Below are positions 19,400-32,000 of a DNA stretch of 64,000 bases, piece after piece. The DNA lies in the NCBI GenBank assembly GCA_950295325.1, contig OX485806.1:2172001-2236000 (forward strand), read 5' to 3'. The notes below the pieces were generated by a model. The model saw only the letters and a program-made list of their open reading frames with translations, was not told the DNA's origin and did no database searches. This DNA is from Polytrichum commune (taxonomy: Eukaryota > Streptophyta > Polytrichopsida > Polytrichales > Polytrichaceae). Both the position numbers and the translations under genes were made by a program. How positions within the stretch are numbered: the stretch's first letter is position 1; the number at the start of each line of letters is the position of its first letter.

Positions 19400-20289
19400 G
19401 AAGATTTGTGGGTTTTTTAGGAGTGTTGTAGTTTCCCACTTTTGGTGAAGCCCACCTTTTTGAGGTCAGCTTGACATAAAACTTGGCAAAGCATGACACA
19501 TTACCCATTGATGCCGTGTAGGACATCATGTAGGTTTTTCATCCACTCAAAACTCCCTTGGCCCCTTTGGCCCTCAAGCTCTAGGTGCCCCTTAGTGTGT
19601 CGGGCTTAGTTGTCTTATTTGTAAACTCTAGAAGTCATGATAGTCAAACTTGAGGTCCAAACATTTACAATTGCCTCTAAGTATTAAGGTAAGCGAATAT
19701 AATTTGGTTTCATATATTAACCAAACACTTGTATTTCATTGACGTGTAATTCAATGTAGATCCAAGAACAACAATCAAAAGGACACGTGCTTAGAGGAGG
19801 TTATACTAAGTGCTAAGAATTGCTTGACTATTATAGACCTGATAGTCAATTTTAGAGTCAACTTATAGTAGATCCAACTTGGTGTTTAAATGCTCTAGAC
19901 TCTTTCCATGATCACAAAGTTTCATGGAATCTGGTTTCAAGAAATTCATTCATATCAACCCAAAAAGAAGCGATAAAATTATAAACATCTGAACATCGAT
20001 TATAGGAAAAGAAAAAGAAAAAAGAAAAAGAAACAAATATTTATCTTTTTTCTTCTTCTACTATTTTCACTCTTCTGATTATACGGTACAGAGTTTCAAT
20101 TTCCCATAGTTTCAAACTAAACAAAAACATAATAGGATCACTTGCAACACTCAAGTAATTGCAAGGTTTGAAATAAAAGTTAAGCTCTCTCTCTCTCTCT
20201 TTCTCCATACGACTCTTATGTTTTCTTACCACATCAACTTGCAATTCAACATTGAAGTCAAGTTTTGCGACTTTGTATTTCAGTAAAGA
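19400..20289. other. Intergenic stretch
   Basis: AT-rich, with a purine-rich tract at about 20005-20035 and a CT-rich run at 20190-20205. Nothing coding is supported. Confidence 0.6.
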
Positions 20290-20716
20290 AAACAAGAAAA
20301 CGGTGGAACCGTGAGGCTCTGTCCTTTATTATGAAAGATTACAATTATAGCTGTCCATTTTGCTCATGCTAGTCCATGGCGATTTACTATACCCATAACC
20401 AAATCTTTCTTGGATTTTGTGCACATTCTTCTCAAATGTGGGTCAAGAAGCTACTTATTTATCACCCGAAAAATTTCAAATAAATAATTAACAATTGCCA
20501 AAATAATTATAGTTAAGTAGATTTTTTCAGTAGATTTTAGGGAGCAACTATAGTTAACTAGATATATATAACTATAGTTAACCTCCACATTAAATAAACT
20601 GAACCAAAAATAATAGGAACAAGTAACGTCCAAGTGTGAACGCAAAGTGGTTAGGAAATTTGCTTTTGAAACACAGAAGTTGATGCATAGTCTCTATCCT
20701 ACAGACAGAGCCAACA
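20290..20716 (-). mobile_element. Solo-LTR-like repeat, copy B
   Basis: Reverse-oriented copy of the 15997-16440 repeat, diverged by point changes and small deletions; its 5' end (TGTTGGCTCTGTCTG on the minus strand) is at 20716. It lies only 17 bp before the ATG of the zinc-finger gene. No target duplication is recognisable. Confidence 0.5.
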
Positions 20717-20733
20717 AAGGCTAGATCGGGGCG

Positions 20734-21660
20734 ATGGAGACCGGAGACGATAAGAAGCGAGGCTCACCATGCCCCGAGTGTGGTGGGAAGGATTACAAGC
20801 CCAAGTATAACAACAACCATAACCCGGAGCAATTGCGTGTCGAGTGTACCAATTGCCGCCACATGTTCCAACTCCACCCAAAACGCAAGCCGCATCGAGG
20901 GGGCTACAAGAAGGCGAAGGTCGAGGAACCCGCACAATACCGAGTGCTCGTCAAGCAATGCAACCGTTGCGGAGAGATGAACACCAAGTTCTATGGCTTG
21001 AATAATAACGACCCCTTGCAACCCCGATACAAGTGCTTGAACACGACGTGCAAGAGAGTCTTCACCCCTTTCAAGAAGTCTCGCCTCAAATCCCAACTTG
21101 GAGACGGCAAAAGGGGAGCGAGTTTGAGCCGTGATGATCTTCACGGCGGCACGCTCCGCTCCGCTCAAATTGCAAGTACTTCGTCGACCGATTCGCTTGA
21201 CAATCACGCGTCTGGATTCGTCATGGGCACTCCCGTCCTGGACATGAACGGCGGAGAAGTGAGTTCGAGTCGATATGCAGCCCATATTGCACATATGACG
21301 CTGGAGAATACCATACACGTTTCTTATGATCATGATCCAATTGCAACGTACATGAGCATCACCCCGATGCATTCAAATGTGGATCTTCTCATGTGCGCAC
21401 CACCGGCTCCACATATCCATAAACATATGCTGATGGATTCAGGAAGAGTCGCATGGATTCACAAGGACTACAACAGATTGCGTCGCCCTCCTACTAACAT
21501 GTTAAGCGGATCCATGTACCAAGATTGGCAAGAAACTGTGATCATGGGAGGTCATATGAACAATATAGTAATTCAATCGAACAACCCACGACAATTGGGT
21601 AATGGTGGACCTATGTGGACATGTGGATCACAACATCATACTCACACACACACCTTATAA
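20734..21660 (+). CDS. Intronless protein with two Dof-like zinc fingers
   Basis: Predicted 308 residues. Finger 1: Cys13, Cys16, Cys38, Cys41 (CX2CX21CX2C) with CPEC, YNNN and a following RGG. Finger 2: Cys76, Cys79, Cys101, Cys106 (CX2CX21CX4C) with NTKF, LNNN, LQPRYKC. The spacing and the NTKF...NN...QPR pattern match the plant Dof DNA-binding domain (CX2CX21CX2C), normally present once per protein. The rest is low-complexity, rich in His, Met and Ser. A transcription-factor role in the nucleus is inferred. The coding part is richer in GC than its flanks. It starts 17 bp from an LTR-like repeat. The alternative is a transposase-type zinc ribbon, since those share the CX2C pairs; lack of a transposase core argues against it. 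A retrocopy or degenerating gene is possible. Confidence 0.65.
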   Translation: METGDDKKRGSPCPECGGKDYKPKYNNNHNPEQLRVECTNCRHMFQLHPKRKPHRGGYKKAKVEEPAQYRVLVKQCNRCGEMNTKFYGLNNNDPLQPRYKCLNTTCKRVFTPFKKSRLKSQLGDGKRGASLSRDDLHGGTLRSAQIASTSSTDSLDNHASGFVMGTPVLDMNGGEVSSSRYAAHIAHMTLENTIHVSYDHDPIATYMSITPMHSNVDLLMCAPPAPHIHKHMLMDSGRVAWIHKDYNRLRRPPTNMLSGSMYQDWQETVIMGGHMNNIVIQSNNPRQLGNGGPMWTCGSQHHTHTHTL

Positions 21661-22689
21661 GAGGCCAACACCTTATCATGTATAGGTTTGCAGAGGTTTT
21701 TTCTTACCAAAACAAAACTTACCAAGATTTATAAATGCGCCTACAAAGAAAGTTGGTTTTTGTTTGCTTCTTTGGTTTTGATGCACTACAATTGTCAATA
21801 TATAAAGTTTTATCATCCATTGTCAACCATCCACAAACCACGTGTTTTGACTTTATGTTCACAAATAATTGTTTGAAATGAATGATTAGCAACATTGATA
21901 AGGAATGACGTGTAGTGAAGGGCACAATGTGTTCAGTGACTCAATAATATATACTTACCATACAACCATCTACCAAGGAAATTAGTTGTAGATTCATCTA
22001 ATAAAGTTTAACCCCCTGAATCTCATACACCCCTTTGCGTAGCAAGCGGTGGAAAACATAAGGACTAGTTTGAAGAAAAAAGATTACCACTAAATCACGG
22101 ACTTGCATTCCAAATTCAACCGTATGGATTGAAGTTTCTTATGTGTGATTTATAATGTACAAAACATTGTTTGTCCATGTATTTACATTTGGGAGATATA
22201 TTCTGAAATTTCGTCATAGTGCTCCATATGGACAATGTGGACAAAAACATTTGTACACACTGTGGGATGGCAATCAATTGGGACAAGCATAATTTTTTGT
22301 TTGTTGAAAACAACATTGAATTATCTTTCATATAAGCACAGATACCAACCAGATGATGCCAATTTCTCAATACCAACTTATTGAGAAGATATGGAATGGA
22401 GCTACCCAAATGAACCCTTGTAGTCACCCACAAATTCATTCACTTACTTTGTGGATGAATAATTAAAAACCATTTGTGGCGAAATCATTACAATGATATA
22501 TGGAGCGTATTTTACTCTAATATTAAAAATCACTTAGATCTTTGATGCAAGTTTGCCACAAAAGCCCCCCCCCCTCACCCTCTTAAATTAAAAATCCCAT
22601 TAATTATAGTGTAATTGTGGAGGGCTTTCAATTGCATAATTTCCCACCGGTCGCATTGGGATTCAAGTATCATAATATAGGTGATGTAA
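21661..22689. other. Intergenic stretch / possible 3'UTR
   Basis: Directly follows the zinc-finger gene. AT-rich, only short frames, and a C10 run near 22567. No further feature seen. Confidence 0.55.
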
Positions 22690-23078
22690 GAGCATCACCA
22701 CCCATCCTACAAAATGCAGGGTGGATCATCCTCACAATAAGTTCAAGTCACCCGGTTTGCAAGCCGGGTAACCCAACCATGACTTGTATACAAGGTGATA
22801 AAACAAAGAAGAAACAAAAGCAAGATGAATCTCATTGGCACCTTGGAAACCGGAGAGGAATATGGAGTTTGTCCTTTGTTGTTTAGGGGGCTCCTTTTTT
22901 ATTTTGGGGGCGGAGCTCCGACTTGCAAAATGACCCCAATTTGCAAGCCAACCTCAACTTCCAAGCCGGCCCTACCAACAAATCATCCGTTTTGCAGGAT
23001 GGGTGGGGCACTTTTGCAAGCCGCCTCTCACAATATAAGTTCAAGTCATTTGTTTTTCAGGATGGGTGGTGATGCTCT
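22690..23078. mobile_element. MITE with GAGCATC terminal repeats
   Basis: A 389-bp element with near-perfect inverted ends GAGCATCACCACCCATCCT, flanked by TAA (22687-22689, 23079-23081). TIR plus TAA duplication suggests PIF/Harbinger. Internal sequence includes direct repeats of a TTTGCAAGCC-like motif. Non-coding. Confidence 0.7.
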
Positions 23079-23081
23079 AAG

Positions 23082-25098
23082 GGTATATAGATTGCCCACA
23101 TTTCTATCATGGTGATGAATAGGCTTGTTCACAAAATGACAAGTTTTTCCAGTTTTGTACAGTATTTCTTTAATCGTTGCCTTTAAATAGTACAAGATAA
23201 GTGTTAGAAAATGGTCTTAAAAGGTGACAAGGAGGTTCCGCATTTTGGTGCTAAAATAAAGATTTTTAAGGTGACACATATGATTTTGTTGAGGTTCCAA
23301 TTAATATAAAAGTGACACTTGGTACTTTGCTCAAGTTTTGAGCTAGTTTGTGTCAAACCATTGCTTCCAGGCAACAAGATATGTGCCCAATAAATTTGGG
23401 GTATTTGGTCCAAGTCGTGGGATTGATATTTAAGTAAGGACGAGACTTTCCATGGAGATAAATAGACATAGGGTTTTGTTCTCGAGTTTTCACACTCGTA
23501 TAAAACTTCGATAAGCATTTCTTCAAGCAAAATTGACATTTGTGCAAAGTCCAAAAATCGATCATAACAACACTTAAGCTATATCTGGTTCGTGCAAAAA
23601 TAATTCCTCAAAAACACCGTAAAAAATCGGAAATTATGAGCCCAGTCAAACGAATAAGCAAAAAATCATATTAGGGGAAAAATAATTATTGGATACTTAG
23701 GTTTAGGGTCAAGAAGCCACCGTGAATGAATGAAAAAAGTAACAACCTACTTGCACTATTGCTGGACCTTACCGAAATAAAATACGGTCAACTTGTTTTT
23801 AATACTAGGGCAAACGAAATTTCAATTTTTACATTTTAGCTAACAAACCTTATTTTTTTCAAAAGATATATATTTGTTTCGAGGGGCAGGAACGTACCAT
23901 GGTGCTACGGTAACTACAATAGTTCCATTGATTATAGGGGTAAGCCCAAGCAAACAAAACAAGTTTCATAAATCAATCATCAACCACACATTGTAAAAAA
24001 ATTGTTCAATGTGTTCAAATTGTTGGGCACAAGGGAACGAAGAACAACTCATTATATAGAGCTCAAGGAGTTATACTAGAACGACTCACCACCGGCTTCG
24101 TTTGAGTAAAATTCGAGTAGTTTGTGAACATCAAAACATTTGATACTTCAAGACTTGGGGGGTTCACTGGTGAAAATCGTAGAACAACGTGCGATAAAAA
24201 ATAGGGTCCAATATATTAATTGTATATAAAATTTGTAAAAAATGTACATGTAAAATAGGGGATTTTAAAATAATGAAACATGTTTACATGTAAAATATCA
24301 TCACCTTATAATCTTTTCTGCAAGGTAAATACCCCCCCCCCCAATAAATAGGTCCCGAACGCACGTGTATGCAAAATATAAGAGGGAGTGAACCCCCGAG
24401 CTTCAAGAGGTTTGATGCGTTTAGATAATTGAGTGGAACTTGATAGATGAAGCTCGTTGGAATGCCATTAGAATGGGGATGAGAGACTTTTGCTCCTTTT
24501 GAGCAAGTTAAGCTAAGTTAGATTCAAATTCACAACCTTGTTCTAAAAAGTGGCCCTTGGCCATGGTGGTTTCTTAGGATGCGGTCATGTATACCGTAGT
24601 AAGCACGCCTTCTAAGATCTAAAAGTCCTTGAGGGAAGGGTTTTCTTATTACATTACTTTTTGGCATCACCTCAAAATTTAGCCATGGTCTTTCATGTGG
24701 ATCTCGTATTCCTAGCACAGGCATAAACAAAATGTTCTTTTGCAGGTTAATCTTTGAGAATTCCACACCATTTTGTTTGTACATCGCATGCACGATTTTG
24801 CATGACTTGGTTGATCGTCGTGCTTACCATTGCAAAGTCATAGTAATAATAAATCGAGAGAAAAAACCATGCCCATAAACTACAACATTATTCTACCATT
24901 TTAGTCCATTTTCATGTTTGACACAAAAAATTACAATAGCGGATCAAATCGAGGTGATAGAGAAGGACCAATCAAAGTCTTAAAGTTGCAATACGCTGGA
25001 AATATGTTTAATCCAAGTTGGTTTACACTTAAGCCAAGGCCCATGCCGTTCTCGTTGGATGAAAAATCCACATGCACTGGAATCCCACATGGCCAAAG
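23082..25098. other. Intergenic stretch
   Basis: AT-rich, with a C11 run at 24332-24342 and no gene-like frame. Only weak repeat similarity noticed. Confidence 0.6.
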
Positions 25099-25519
25099 TG
25101 TTAATTTAACAAGAAAACGGTAGAACTGTGAGGCTTTGTTCTTTATTATGAAAGACTACAATCGTAGTTGTCCACTTTGCTCATGCCAATTCATGGCTAT
25201 TCACTGTATCAAACCTTTCTTGGATTTTGTGCACCTTCTTCTCAAATACGGGTCAAGGATTGAAGCTACTCATTTATCACCCGAAAATTTTAAAATAAAT
25301 AATCAAGAACTACCGAAATAACTATAGTTAACTAGATTTCTTTCAATGCATTTTAGGGAGCACTTATATATAAACTATAGTTAACATCCACATTAAATAA
25401 AGTGGACCAAAAATAACAAGAACTAGTAACGTCCAAGTGTGAACACAAAGTGGTGAGGAAATTTGCTCTTGAAACGAAGAAGTTGATGCATAGTCTCTGT
25501 CCTACAGACAGAGCCAACA
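25099..25519 (-). mobile_element. Solo-LTR-like repeat, copy C
   Basis: A 421-bp reverse-oriented copy, clearly closer to copy A than B is. On the minus strand it begins TGTTGGCTCTGTCTG at 25519 and has an AATAAAG poly(A)-signal-like motif near its end. No convincing target duplication. Copies B and C are 4.4 kb apart in the same orientation, but no retroelement genes lie between them. Confidence 0.5.
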
Positions 25520-26769
25520 AAGCATTTTCCTTGACCACCTCATTGAGGTAGGCCCCACAACATAGCCATTTTCCTCATAATTTATGCAACTCATATACAC
25601 ATGTTATCAATGATAAGGATGAGGATGATATTTCTACTTAAAAAATGTTGTGCATGTGTTCGGACATGTTTTAAACTCGTGTCTTTTAAATGTCAATTCT
25701 TAGAGCCACACCTAGACACACAATGCTCAAATACACCTAGGTGTCCGATTAAGATAAGTGTCGAACCCACTACTAATCTTAGGAGGGTTGGTTCCCATGG
25801 GTTCCCATGCGTTCCCAAGTCCCACTCATGTTAGCAAGTCTCAACATGGAGGCAAACTCCCATCTTTTGAGCCTCAAGAAACCCTTTAACATGGTTAAAT
25901 GATCAATAAGTCAAATATTGATTATTAATGTAAAATAATTGCGGGACTCATGGATAACATTGCTTAGCCGATGAGCTATGTTCAGCTACCTTGACATTAG
26001 ATTTAGTTTGAAACACAAGGATTCCGACATCCGGAGGACTTTATTCTCGAATCTACTGCGGGGCCTGTGAACCCAACACATCACCTGAGGAATGTTATGT
26101 GTTGAGAGTTGGGTCTAGCTTTTTTGCTCGACCCAACTCTCAACACAAGTCCCAAGCCTCACCTCCAATTAATGTGGCCATGTAGGCATCCATGTCATAC
26201 TTGGGACTTGGGACTTGGGACCCGTGTGAAGTGGTAAGACCCCAATTACATGTTCTCAACGGCTGAGATTGCACGGATTGACCTCAAGTGACTTGGGATC
26301 CATGTGAACGGGCCCTTAGGGTCATGTTGAAGTATAGATTGTCACATAGGTTTTTTGAATGAGTTGGATCTTGGCATTCTTTTTAGTTCAAAATTTGACA
26401 TGTTGTTTATTTGATAATTAAGGGGTAGGACACAATAGTAGGCTTGTACCCACCCTTTACTGCGCCATCAGTGTTTGGAACGGCCCCCTTCCCTCGCGGC
26501 CCCTCAAGCGAGGTCTCCGACGACGTCCCAAGGGTCGGTTGATGTCCCGTCATAGGCCTTGGCCAATGACAGCGGCTCAGGCTCGCAGACGAGGTCCTAC
26601 GATTCGAGAGATTCGACCCCATTCGAGGTCCCAAAGGACTCGCAGTCCGGGTTCGGCCAATTGCAGCCCGACGGACTCCTCCATGCGTTTTGTTGTTGTT
26701 CCCTATCCCGTTCATCTGCCGCCTCCGATTCGCCGTCGGGCTCCGCAACCGAGGTAATGCATCGATCCT
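25520..26769. other. Intergenic stretch with a strong hairpin
   Basis: Contains the inverted repeat at 26100-26145 (listed separately) and, from about 26460, a change to GC- and CpG-rich sequence that leads into the tandem array. Several overlapping frames are open on both strands at 26407-26841 because of base composition; none is supported as a gene. Confidence 0.5.
26100..26145. repeat. Short perfect-stem hairpin
   Basis: Arms 26100-26119 and 26126-26145 (TGTTGAGAGTTGGGTC and complement) pair over 20 bp with one mismatch and a 6-bp loop. Could be a MITE core or a small-RNA precursor; unknown. Confidence 0.6.
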
Positions 26770-28520
26770 GCGTACTCCAGAAGTTGTCGCGCTCATTTTG
26801 AGCCTGATTTGAGGAAGTTGGGTGTACAAACGAGTCCACAAGGGTTGATCACTTCCCCTTGCCCTTTCTTAGAGATTAAAGATGCGCATTTGTCGTTTGC
26901 GGCCGCGGGGGGACGCTTCGTAGGGAAATTTTTGAGATTTAGGAATGTCATGCTTTAATTTGAGCCCGATTTGAGGTAATTTGGCGCATTTACGGGTCCG
27001 AAAGGCTACTAATCAGCTCCCCCCCTGCTCTTTCTTGAGGATTGGAGATGCGCATTTGTCTTTTGCGGTCGCGGGAAACACTTCCTCAGGGTGTTGTGGT
27101 GATTAGGGAATGTCACGCTCAGTTCGAGCTTGATTTGAGGTAATTTGGTGCATAGGAGTCCGCAGGAGCTAATCACCTCCCCTTGCGGTTTCTTACGGAT
27201 TAAAGATGCGCATCTGTCTTTTGAGGTCGCGGGAGACGCGCTTCGTAGGGAGGTTGTTGAGGTTTAAGAATGTAGCGATTCAATTTGAGCGTGATTTGAG
27301 ATAATTTGGCGGCCATATGAGTCCGTAAGGGCCGAGTACTACTTAGTTGCTTTCATAAGGTTTGGAGCTGCGCATTTATCATTTGCGGCTGAGGGAGAGC
27401 CTTTCTTTGGGAATTTGTTGAGATTTAAGAACGTCGTGCTCAATTTGAGCCTGATTTGAGGTAATTTGGTGCACATATGTATCCGCAGGGGTCGATCAGT
27501 AATAAGGCGTAGAGAGCACCTCCTGCGCTTTCTTAAGGATTGGAGATGCGCATTTTGTCGCTTGCGGGTGCGGTATAGGCTTTCTGAGGGAGTTGCTGAG
27601 ATTTAGGAATGTCGCGCTTTTATTCAAGCCTGATTTAAGGTAATTTGGTGCACGAGTTTGCAAGGGCCAATAAGTTACTACTTAGCCGCAGGGAGCTCCT
27701 CCTACGCTTACTCCAAGGATCGGAGAAGCGCATTTTGTCGTTTGCGGCTGCGGGAGAGGCTTCGTAGGGAGTGGTTGAGGTTCAGGATTACAATTTGAGC
27801 CTCACTTGAGGTAATGTAGTGCAACTGCAATGGCCGGTTGGGGATGCGGAGTTCCCTATGCTCGTTTTGAAGAAGATTAGGAATGCGCATTTGCTTCCAT
27901 TTGGCTGTGCAGAATTCCTGGTATGGAAATCTCTCGTGATAGCAATGCAATTCGAGGTGATTTGGAGCACGTTCGCCTATTGGCAGCACGGAGGTCCACT
28001 GGTTGTTTTCACTGAACACGTGTTTTTTTAATTTTCTTTTTAGGGTGTTTTGTTACGAAGCCGGGTTTCTCGTATGGAATTGGCTTGCGTTTGGAGTCTA
28101 ACTCAAATAATTTGGTGCATTGTTCGACTTTGCGAGGCTGATTATTAATGAGCTTTCTCTGCTTTTTTCCTTTCAGAATTAGGGGTTGGCATATTCTCTT
28201 GCACGGCTCTTGAATATGCGTTTCATTTTGGGTGTTTTGTGATGAGCCGGATTCCTCATCTGGAATTCTTGTGATTGGAGCCTAATTCAAGTAAATTTAG
28301 TGCACAGGTCGACGTTGCGAGGCTGATTAGTGAACTTCCTCTGCTGTTTCCTCAGGGTTAGGGATTGACATATCGTCTTGTACGGCTCTTTCTATTGTGG
28401 CCTTTAGTGACGGAGCTGGATCGTCGTCTTGGAATTCTTGCAATTGGAGCTTAATTTTAGTTAAGCTGGTGCACTGTTCGACTTTGTGAGGCTGATTAGT
28501 GAGCTCTGCTTCTCGTTAGG
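26770..28520. repeat. Degenerate tandem array, about 165-bp units
   Basis: About 11 diverged head-to-tail units. The marker block resembling GCCTGATTTGAGGTAATTTGG recurs near 26801, 26962, 27126, 27290, 27447, 27626, 27797, 27950, 28096, 28276 and 28447. A second block resembling GGAGATGCGCATTTGTCGTT follows in many units. The first half is CpG-rich, the later units decay. It ends about 0.5 kb before the RBR gene ATG. Nucleosome-scale period suggests a satellite; a set of duplicated promoter/5'UTR units is also possible. Confidence 0.7.
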
Positions 28521-29075
28521 AATGTACCTTGAAAAGACTCTGCAGGATTCCTCGTAGGGAACTCTCTTGCGGTTTTCCTTGAGTTGTTGTGCATTAGAAT
28601 CTGGATGGCTGACTAGCACTTCGGAGTTTCCTCTGCCACCTTTCTTAGGAGTTAGTGATGCGCACACTGACTTGTTTGTGTCTTTGCAGTAATTTCGTGT
28701 GTGGAAGTCTTGCTGGGTGACGTATTGTGCTACCTCTTCAAGTTTGCAAGGTTGCTTAGCAGTGCACATCCCTAGTTATTAGGTATGCACCTCTTATTAG
28801 CGTGTAACTAAGCGAGATTCTTCTTATTTGAATTCTTGTGGTTTTGAATTGCAATTGTTGGAGTGATGCTGCATCTTGTTCTTGCTTGGGTGCCTTTGAT
28901 CACATTGGGTGCCTCAAATTTCAGGTTTCTGGAAGCGGATTCTTCACTTTTTGCAGACATGAGGAAGTAAGTATCTCTGATGTTGATGAGCTTGTCCCTG
29001 ATCTTTGCAGGATATGGATAAATAGGGATTGGAGATTCGTAGTGGATTCAACCTTTTGGTCCTGGACGGCTGCAG
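28521..29075 (+). promoter_or_regulatory. Probable 5' leader/promoter of the RBR gene
   Basis: Non-coding sequence upstream of the ATG at 29076. A good donor site (GAA/gtaagtatc at about 28967) preceded by TTTTTGCAG suggests a non-coding 5' exon; joining it to the acceptor-like GGCTGCAG before the ATG does not extend the reading frame. An in-frame stop lies 36 bp upstream of the ATG. Confidence 0.35.
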
Positions 29076-32000
29076 ATGGATCATCTGGAGGAGAATGTGC
29101 CTCCAGAGATACTAGAGGAAAATCATGCATGGGCTCTGTATACGTTGATGATGGAATTCCCGCGTTTTCCACTTGCCGATTTGAAGCGTATTTTGGTGGA
29201 GAATAAGAGTAGGTTTCCTCCAAGCCACAGAATTATCAGTGCTGAATACCAGGTGGCTCTCGCTGAGGAACAGGAAAAAGCTCCAACGAGGGGTACGATT
29301 TTTCATGTTGTAGCTGGATTACTTGAGGATGTACATTCCTTTTTGGGGCTCTGATTTGGCTATCTTAATATTAAATATCTGAAGAATAGAGGGTGTAGAA
29401 AGTTGTAAAAGTCGCAGTTACATCTGTCTAGTTAAGTATTGCATTTGGAAGGCAGTTGCCCTGCAAGGTCCTACAAGCCCCTAGGCTTAGAACGTTCTTG
29501 TTGCAATTTTTTATTCATTGGCCTTCAGAGTTGACTTATGCACACTGGACGAGGTTAGTCAGGCATTTGTATCTTCCATCGTGCATGACACCATGATAAT
29601 CTGGTTCAACCTATGCTTGTAGGGGGTACCAAAAGAGCTCGACATCGCCACTCTAAGCTGATCAAGGTTGCCCGAGATGCCTCACGTCACAAGCCAGCAA
29701 AACCTTGCTCTTACTTTGACAGAGTTTTGTTGGAATTTCTTACTGCTGGTGGGAATGGTTTACAACGAGGGGCAGGTTCATCGAAGGTGTCAGGATTGTC
29801 AAAAGAGGATCCAATTCTCCTGGATGATGGAGCATCAAAGGAGAATCCAATTCTCCTGAATGACGACTTCTGGCAGGATGATAGGAAGGACAACAGCTCG
29901 AATGAGGCTGGAGCTTCAGGAAATATTGAATGTGGTTGTTGCTGTTCAGATTTCAGATTCGAAGAGATGGTGCAAGTGAGGTCCCCTCTGCTTTTATATG
30001 CTTATATAGTGAACATTCATACCTGTTTTCTGAGAGTAATTGCTTGCTTCAATTGTGGTATATGGGGAGAGTTAAGAGCAATTGCAATGCTGGTTAAGTA
30101 TTGGAATATTTGTTGCCCTTGAGTACACTATCTGAAATGATTAGATGTAGAATTTCTCATTGTTATATTAGTACTCCAGCTTGAGGTATCTGGACATAGA
30201 TGTGAGATCCAACTGGTGTGAAAAAGTGACTCTGGTAAATGGTTTTATTCTCCTTGCATGCTTTACATGTGTACAGTGGTAAGAAATTCTCATGTCGCAT
30301 GAAGAGTTGAGACATAGGGCTCTCCCCTTCTACGTTCCCGTCATAAATTGTGCGGAGCTCTGGTCCTGTGACCAATTTTTGTTGGACTACAAGTTCTTTT
30401 TGAGCATCTAGACCCCTTCCCAAGGGAGACACAATTATCACTTGAAGATGCTGCTCTGATTTCATTTAATTCCTTCTAGAATACCATCACCACAGTTTTT
30501 GACACAAACAGCTATAAATACTTTGCAGCTTGGACAGTAATGCACCTTCTTTGTCACTCAAGTCCAGGAGAAGAATTAGAATATTTACATGCTCAAAAAG
30601 TACACGTGTTGGTCTCAAATCGCCATAACTGATGGGCCGTTTTCTTGTCAGGCATTCGTGAGTGAAGTTAGAGGTGTACAAATGGTTACTGAAAAGAAGA
30701 GTCATATATATATGAACACACATGTGTTGAATACCCAAGGACGTGCCTTGCTCACTTTAGCACATGTTGCAGTGTTCAGAAGGGCACCTCTTCTGCTTTG
30801 GTTGTTTACGGAGGCGAGTGGAGGAGTCTACATTTGGAGGATCAAAAGCCGCTAGTTCTCTACCTTGCATGGATACTGGCGGATGTGAGGAGTGTTTTCC
30901 CTGGTCTGAGGTGCCAATTCTTTTGACTCTACTTGTTGGATCCTACTTCCTGTTGAAGATTGTACCTCTCAAGTGGGGGAGCTTCAAAGAAGCTTTCGAG
31001 AAGATGTTCTAGTCCTTTAGCTCATGAGATTGAGTAGGGTCACATGGTAGCAATGTTATTCTACAGTTCCTACTGGCGCTCTTAATCAATGTTGTGAGCT
31101 GCACTTGACTTGTAGGTGAAACGTGCTTTGCCTGCCGAAGTGTTGCTCAAATACGAACAACGTCAAGCGGAGCATGCAGTTGTACAGGCGAAGCTTTCGG
31201 GATTGGTGAGGTTCTTCTCTGTGTACAATCTCTACAATATTTCTCACCATGTATCATCTTTGTATGTACTGCTCATATTCCCAACCTGTTTTAGAGGTAT
31301 TTGAAGATGCAGACTTACACAAAATTGCTTCTCAATGTTGTTTATGTAGGTGTATTGCCCATTTTGTAATATGCCTTGGGAGGTAGATCCGGACCTGCGA
31401 GTGCTGGAATGTGCAAATGTGGCATGTCGAAAGGTATATGCTAATGTTTTCCAAATGCCCATATTTTGATTGGCCCATGCTCCAATATGATGAATGTTGT
31501 TTTAAGTGTTGTTTATGTGAAAGGTTCATGGCATGGTATGTGTATTCTGGGCATGGGTATTTTGGGTCTATCAGATTTTGTTGAGATGTTTTGAACTTGA
31601 TATTTTGTCTTTCAGGCATCATGTCTTCTTTGCAAGGAACCCAGTCACATCCCATTAAGGTGTGAAGAAGTGGAGAAGGTGTGTCCCTATGCTTTACACT
31701 CTTTTTCTCTTGTCTATGTTTCTGTGTGTAACATTTTCAAAGACAAATGGTTACCATCATGGATGACAGGATCCCACATTCATATTACTAAGTTGTTAAT
31801 TAAAGGTAAGAAGGTTGATAAACTAAGTGTCTGTCACAAAGTACACAACTAAGAGAGAAGTTCATGGCCCTCTCGAGGTTTTTGTAGGTTCCCGATTAAA
31901 TTTGCTCACCATTTATATCTCCCTTGTTATGTGATCTTTATTACAGAGCAATGAGTGGTTCTTCAAGGGCATCAAGCAGTTAAACATAAACACCTGAGAT

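Noticed and set aside
20764-21372. 202-codon minus-strand frame over the zinc-finger gene
   Set aside because: Antisense shadow of the Dof-like frame, which has the Cys motifs.
20290-25519. Copies B and C as the two LTRs of one complete retrotransposon
   Set aside because: The 4.4 kb between them has no gag/pol, no primer-binding or polypurine signals at the expected places, and no matching outer duplication.
26407-26841. Three overlapping open frames on both strands
   Set aside because: Explained by high GC and few stop codons in this CpG-rich patch; no domain or splice support.
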